From ZC4RG20 sp964518995 (GTDB taxonomy: Bacteria; Pseudomonadota; Gammaproteobacteria; Steroidobacterales; Rariloculaceae): a stretch of DNA of 8,506 nt. Positions 5,629 through 8,506 of the stretch are shown one piece after another. Positions within the stretch are counted from its first letter, which is position 1. The number at the start of each line of letters is the position of its first letter. The translations under genes and the position numbers were made by a program. The notes beneath the pieces were generated by a model, which saw only the letters and a program-made list of their open reading frames with translations, was not told where the DNA came from and ran no database searches. The stretch lies in contig CAZFJU010000194.1 of NCBI GenBank assembly GCA_964518995.1, positions 1 through 8,506 on the forward strand. Reading direction: 5' to 3'.

Positions 5629-6315
5629 TTACATCTCATCGGGCGTGTACAGGCCCGGCTGGGCCGCGTAAAACGCCGCCAGTTCGCGAATCGTGGCCTC
5701 GTCGAGCGGCGCCGCCATCGGCGCCATCACCAGATCCTGCCGCTCGCCCGTCTTGTATTGCGTGATCGCATACTCGAGATAGGACGCATGCTGGCCGGCG
5801 AGATTCGGCCACTGCGGCGTCGGCGCGACGCCCGTCTCGCCATGGCACGCGACGCAGACGGCTGATTTTTCCTGACCCGCCATGATCATCTCGTTGGACG
5901 CGCGGGAAATGCCTCGCTCCGGGCCATTCTCGAGGCCGGCGAGATAGGCCGAAAGGTCGGCGATATCCTGATCGCTGAGATCGGCCGCCTGAGAATGCAT
6001 GGTGTCGTGGGCGCGGGTACCGCGCCGATAACCTTGCAGCGCAATCTCGAGATAGTCCGCATTCTGGCCGCCGAGCTTCGGCACATGGAACGACGGATAG
6101 GCATTGCGATAGCCCGGGATGGCATGACAGCCGGCGCACGTCGCCGCCAGGTGCTTGCCGGCCTCGACATCGCCTTGCACGGTCAGCGGCGTGAGGGGAA
6201 GCGCCATCTCTTGTGCAAACAAGCTACCGCTGCATGCCGCCAGAAGGGCAAGAAGGGCGGCTTTCACCCCGAGGGACGCGCTAGGCCGAGTATTGAGGGC
6301 CACAAGACTCTCCAT
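5629..6315 (-). CDS. Diheme c-type cytochrome, cytochrome c4 family
   Basis: Cytochromes c4 are periplasmic or membrane-attached diheme proteins that pass electrons, typically from the bc1 complex to terminal oxidases. The 228-residue protein has two tandem cytochrome domains: CAGCH at 60-64 and CVACH at 154-158 bind heme covalently. Each domain is followed by c4-type sequence: PKLGGQNADYL (79-89), then LSDQDIADLSAYLAG (113-127); PNLAGQHASYL (170-180), then ATIRELAAFYAAQPG (207-221). Likely distal ligands are Met106 and Met197 or Met200. Domain 1 has extra residues (HAIPGYRNAYPSFHV) that are absent from domain 2. The N-terminus is a signal peptide (about 17-34) cleaved either after Ala34 or at a lipobox LAAC ending at Cys28. 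In-frame GTG codons at 6303, with GGAG 6 nt upstream, and at 6267 are alternative starts. Its job in this organism is not defined by the neighbours. Confidence 0.9.
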   Translation of the reverse strand: MESLVALNTRPSASLGVKAALLALLAACSGSLFAQEMALPLTPLTVQGDVEAGKHLAATCAGCHAIPGYRNAYPSFHVPKLGGQNADYLEIALQGYRRGTRAHDTMHSQAADLSDQDIADLSAYLAGLENGPERGISRASNEMIMAGQEKSAVCVACHGETGVAPTPQWPNLAGQHASYLEYAITQYKTGERQDLVMAPMAAPLDEATIRELAAFYAAQPGLYTPDEM

Positions 6316-6415
6316 GTCATCTTGAAAACGCTGCGGCGCCGTATGTTAGGGGCACTCCGCCCGGTTTGCTAGTTCGGACACCCCTTACGGGCCAGACGGC
6401 TTGCGGGCGCACCGG

Positions 6416-8446
6416 TCAGCCTGTCGCCCGCCGGGCCGGTTCTTCGGTGCTCATGCGCGTCGACACGGGTCGCAACGGCGGCGGATCCTCGACGACGGTC
6501 TCGGCACGATGGCACGCGACGAGGCCTCCTTCGAAGGGCCGCAGCGCGGGTGTCTCGAGGCGGCAGCGCTCGATCGCGTAGCGGCAGCGCGTACGGAATC
6601 GGCAGCCGCTCGGCGGGTCGATCGGCGAGGGCAGGTCGCCGCGCAGCAGCTCGCGCGGCCGAGCTCTCTCCGCGCGCGGATCGGGCAGCGGCACCGCGCT
6701 GATCAGCGCGCGCGTGTACGGATGCGCCGGCCGCTCGTACAGCGTATCGCGCGGCGCCAGCTCCATCACCGCGCCGAGGTACATGACCATCACCCGATGA
6801 CTGATGTGACGCACCACGGCGAGGTCGTGCGCGATGAAGATCAGCGAGAGCCCGAGCTCGCGGCGCAGATCCACCAGCAGATTGATGACCTCGGCCTGAA
6901 TCGAGACATCGAGTGCGCTGACGGGCTCGTCGCAGACGATGAGCTTGGGCCGCAGCACCAGTGCGCGGGCGATGCCGATGCGCTGGCACTGGCCGCCGGA
7001 GAACTCGTGCGGATAACGGTTCAGCTCGCGTCCGCTGAGGCCGACGCGGCGCAGCACGTCCGTGACCTCGCGGCGCACCGTTGCGCGGCGCAGCTCCGGT
7101 CGATGCACGCGCAGCGGCTCGGCGACGATATCCCCGACCGTCATGCGCGGGTTCAGCGACGCGAGCGGATCCTGGAAGACCACCTGCAAGTTGCGGCGAT
7201 AACTGCGAAATTCCTTCTTCGGGATCGCCGTGACGTCCTCCCCGCCGAGCCAGACGGCACCGCCGGTGATCGGCACGAGCTTCAAAATCGCGCGCGCCAG
7301 GGTCGATTTGCCGCAGCCGGACTCGCCGACGATGCCAAGCGTCTCACCCGGCTCGAGCGTCAGATCGACGCCGTCGACCGCCTTCAGCGTCGCAGGGCGG
7401 CCCCACCAGCCGCCGGTGCGGACCGGAAAGTGCACCTTGAGGTCCTCGACGCTGAGCAGCGGCATCTCGGCCGCCTGCGGCAGGGGAGGCGGCTCGGGCG
7501 GCGGGGCGGCGGGCGGCCGCGGGGCGGGCGCGATCGCCTCGGTTGCAGACACGGGAGCGGCCGCGTCGGCATCGGCGTCGACGAGGTCACAGTGCGGGTC
7601 GCGCGGCGGCTCGGCTGCGGCCGGCTTCGCGCTCACGCCCGCGAGACGCGCGACGTCGGCATCGAGGCGCGGCACGGCAGCGAGCAGGGCGCGCGTATAC
7701 GCGTGCTGCGGCCGGTAGAAGATGTCATCGACCGCGCCCTGCTCGCGGAGCTCGCCGGCGTGCATCACGAGCACGCGGTCCGCGAGCCCGGCGACGACGC
7801 CGAGATCGTGGGTGATCAGCACGATGGCCGTGCCGAAGCGGTCCCGGAGATCCTTCAGCAGCTCGAGGATCTGCGCTTGCACCGTCACATCGAGGGCAGT
7901 GGTCGGCTCGTCCGCGACCAGCACCTCCGGGTTCAGCAGCAAGCTCGAGGCGATCATCACGCGCTGCCGCATGCCGCCGGACATCTCGTGCGGATAGCGC
8001 TTCAGGCGCGCCGCGGCGTCCGGGATGCGCACGGCTTCGAGCAACTCGGTGCAGCGCGCGCGGGCCGCGGCGGCGGAGATTCGCTCGTGCGCGCGAAGCA
8101 CGTCCGTCATCTGCTCGCCGACCGTGCGATACGGGTTCAGCGAGGTCATCGGGTCTTGGAAGATCATCGAGATCGCGCGGCCGCGAATCTTCCGCAGGCT
8201 TCGCTCCGACAGGGCCAGGATCTCGTGACCGTGCAGCTTGCCGGAGCCGGTGGCGCGGCCGTTATCGGCCAGAAGACCGAGCAGAGCCAGCATGCTCTGG
8301 CTTTTGCCCGAGCCCGACTCACCGACGATGCCAAGCGTCTCGCCGCGATCGACGTCGAACGACAGCCGTTTCACGGCGTGCACCTCGCCGTCCGGCGTCG
8401 CGAATCGCACGTCGAGATCCCTGACTTCGAGTACCGCCAACGCCAT
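6416..8446 (-). CDS. Peptide/nickel-type ABC transporter ATPase, two nucleotide-binding domains fused (DppD-DppF-like)
   Basis: This is the ATP-hydrolysing engine of an importer of the dipeptide/oligopeptide/nickel class. It acts on the cytoplasmic face with two permease subunits whose genes are probably just outside the window. The 676 residues hold two complete ABC domains. NBD1 (about 5-262) has Walker A GESGSGKS (42-49), Q-loop Gln97, signature MSGGMRQR (155-162), Walker B VLVADEP (175-181) and H-loop His213. NBD2 (about 329-588) has GESGCGKST (374-382), Gln425, FSGGQCQR (482-489), LIVCDEP (502-508) and His540. An Ala/Pro-rich linker spans about 265-328. The C-terminal oligopeptide-transporter tail (589-676) has four cysteines at 615, 621, 628 and 645. 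E. coli GsiA and YejF are similarly fused. Substrate cannot be told from the ATPase. The ATG has GGAGGT abutting it; a TTG at 8440 would have better spacing. Confidence 0.93.
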   Translation of the reverse strand: MALAVLEVRDLDVRFATPDGEVHAVKRLSFDVDRGETLGIVGESGSGKSQSMLALLGLLADNGRATGSGKLHGHEILALSERSLRKIRGRAISMIFQDPMTSLNPYRTVGEQMTDVLRAHERISAAAARARCTELLEAVRIPDAAARLKRYPHEMSGGMRQRVMIASSLLLNPEVLVADEPTTALDVTVQAQILELLKDLRDRFGTAIVLITHDLGVVAGLADRVLVMHAGELREQGAVDDIFYRPQHAYTRALLAAVPRLDADVARLAGVSAKPAAAEPPRDPHCDLVDADADAAAPVSATEAIAPAPRPPAAPPPEPPPLPQAAEMPLLSVEDLKVHFPVRTGGWWGRPATLKAVDGVDLTLEPGETLGIVGESGCGKSTLARAILKLVPITGGAVWLGGEDVTAIPKKEFRSYRRNLQVVFQDPLASLNPRMTVGDIVAEPLRVHRPELRRATVRREVTDVLRRVGLSGRELNRYPHEFSGGQCQRIGIARALVLRPKLIVCDEPVSALDVSIQAEVINLLVDLRRELGLSLIFIAHDLAVVRHISHRVMVMYLGAVMELAPRDTLYERPAHPYTRALISAVPLPDPRAERARPRELLRGDLPSPIDPPSGCRFRTRCRYAIERCRLETPALRPFEGGLVACHRAETVVEDPPPLRPVSTRMSTEEPARRATG

Positions 8447-8452
8447 ACCTCC
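8447..8452 (-). promoter_or_regulatory. Shine-Dalgarno GGAGGT of the ABC ATPase gene (unusually close to the ATG)
   Basis: A perfect GGAGGT directly abuts the ATG at 8446, with no spacer, while efficient initiation usually needs about 5-9 nt. The third codon is TTG (8440-8438), which would sit at a normal distance. The true start may therefore be two codons downstream. The product would barely change. Confidence 0.6.
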
Positions 8453-8460
8453 GCAGCAGA

Positions 8461-8506
8461 AAATTGGGGTCAGAGCCCTTTTAGCTAGCTAATTGGGCTC
8501 TGACCC
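8461..8506. repeat. REP/RAYT-like long inverted repeat at the window edge
   Basis: GGGTCAGAGCCC (8467-8478) and GGGCTCTGACCC (8495-8506) are perfect 12-bp reverse complements around 16 nt. The spacer itself contains the palindrome TTAGCTAGCTAA (8481-8492), centred on the same axis. The whole element can therefore fold into one long hairpin broken only by TT/TT mismatches. The left arm is preceded by AAATTG. The sequence stops exactly at the end of the right arm, so flanking bases are missing. From memory, GGGGTCAGAGCCC-type palindromes are dispersed repeats in proteobacterial genomes, often linked to REP-associated tyrosine transposases; I could not check this. Read on the minus strand, the hairpin is followed by AATTTT and then the ribosome site of the ABC gene, so it could also act as a partial terminator or mRNA stabiliser. 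Confidence 0.7.

Noticed and set aside
6316..6415. Terminator or promoter between the ABC gene and the cytochrome gene
   Set aside because: There are only short stems (for example GGGC/GCCC) without T-runs, and a weak TAACAT with a 3/6 -35 candidate. Nothing exceeds chance in this 100-bp gap.
6401..8488. A 695-codon open frame on the plus strand opposite the ABC ATPase gene
   Set aside because: Its product is rich in Arg, His, Asp and Ala with no domain pattern, as expected for the reverse complement of GC-rich coding DNA. The minus strand carries two complete ABC domains.
1..8506. CRISPR arrays, tRNA/rRNA genes, prophage or defence genes
   Set aside because: I saw no regularly spaced repeats, cloverleaf-like sequences or relevant protein motifs. 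The window is filled by housekeeping genes with short gaps.

Overview
The window is a GC-rich stretch of a proteobacterial chromosome, most likely from a gammaproteobacterium. This rests on the gene order rsmG-parA-parB-atpI-atpB-atpE-atpF-atpH-atpA, on gamma/beta-type ATP synthase subunits, and on a diheme cytochrome c4-type protein. The exact taxon cannot be fixed from the sequence alone. Every gene I can support lies on the minus strand, so the window reads right to left in transcription order.

Layout in transcription order: (1) At the right edge (8461-8506) is a long imperfect palindrome with perfect 12-bp outer arms. It resembles a REP/RAYT-type repeat and sits just upstream of (2) a peptide-type ABC transporter ATPase with two nucleotide-binding domains fused in one chain (6416-8446). 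(3) A diheme cytochrome c4-like secreted protein follows (5629-6315). (4) A 90-bp gap with a strong 9-bp hairpin precedes rsmG (4906-5538), the 16S rRNA m7G methyltransferase gene. (5) parA (4098-4889) and parB (3092-4027) encode the chromosome segregation pair. (6) A well-formed sigma70-type promoter between parB and atpI (3037-3065) appears to drive the F1Fo ATP synthase operon. That operon runs atpI, atpB (a), atpE (c), atpF (b), atpH (delta) and the first 92 codons of atpA (alpha), which leaves through the left edge.

The atp genes are tightly packed: atpI and atpB overlap by 8 nt and the other gaps are 13 to 61 nt. Most have recognisable ribosome binding sites. Short hairpins directly follow the stop codons of atpB and atpE, and an AU-rich leader with a good Shine-Dalgarno precedes atpE. 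This suits the need to make far more c subunit than any other subunit. All catalytic residues I could check are present: a-subunit Arg223, c-subunit Asp60, the ParA deviant Walker A, the RsmG SAM motif, both CxxCH hemes, and both ABC motif sets.

This is mostly housekeeping DNA and I do not see an undescribed multi-gene system. The parts most worth a second look are the terminal palindrome, the replacement of mnmG by a cytochrome gene upstream of rsmG, the one-sided cysteine motif of the fused ABC protein, and the RNA structures around atpE and rsmG. No gene-free stretch exceeds 300 bases.
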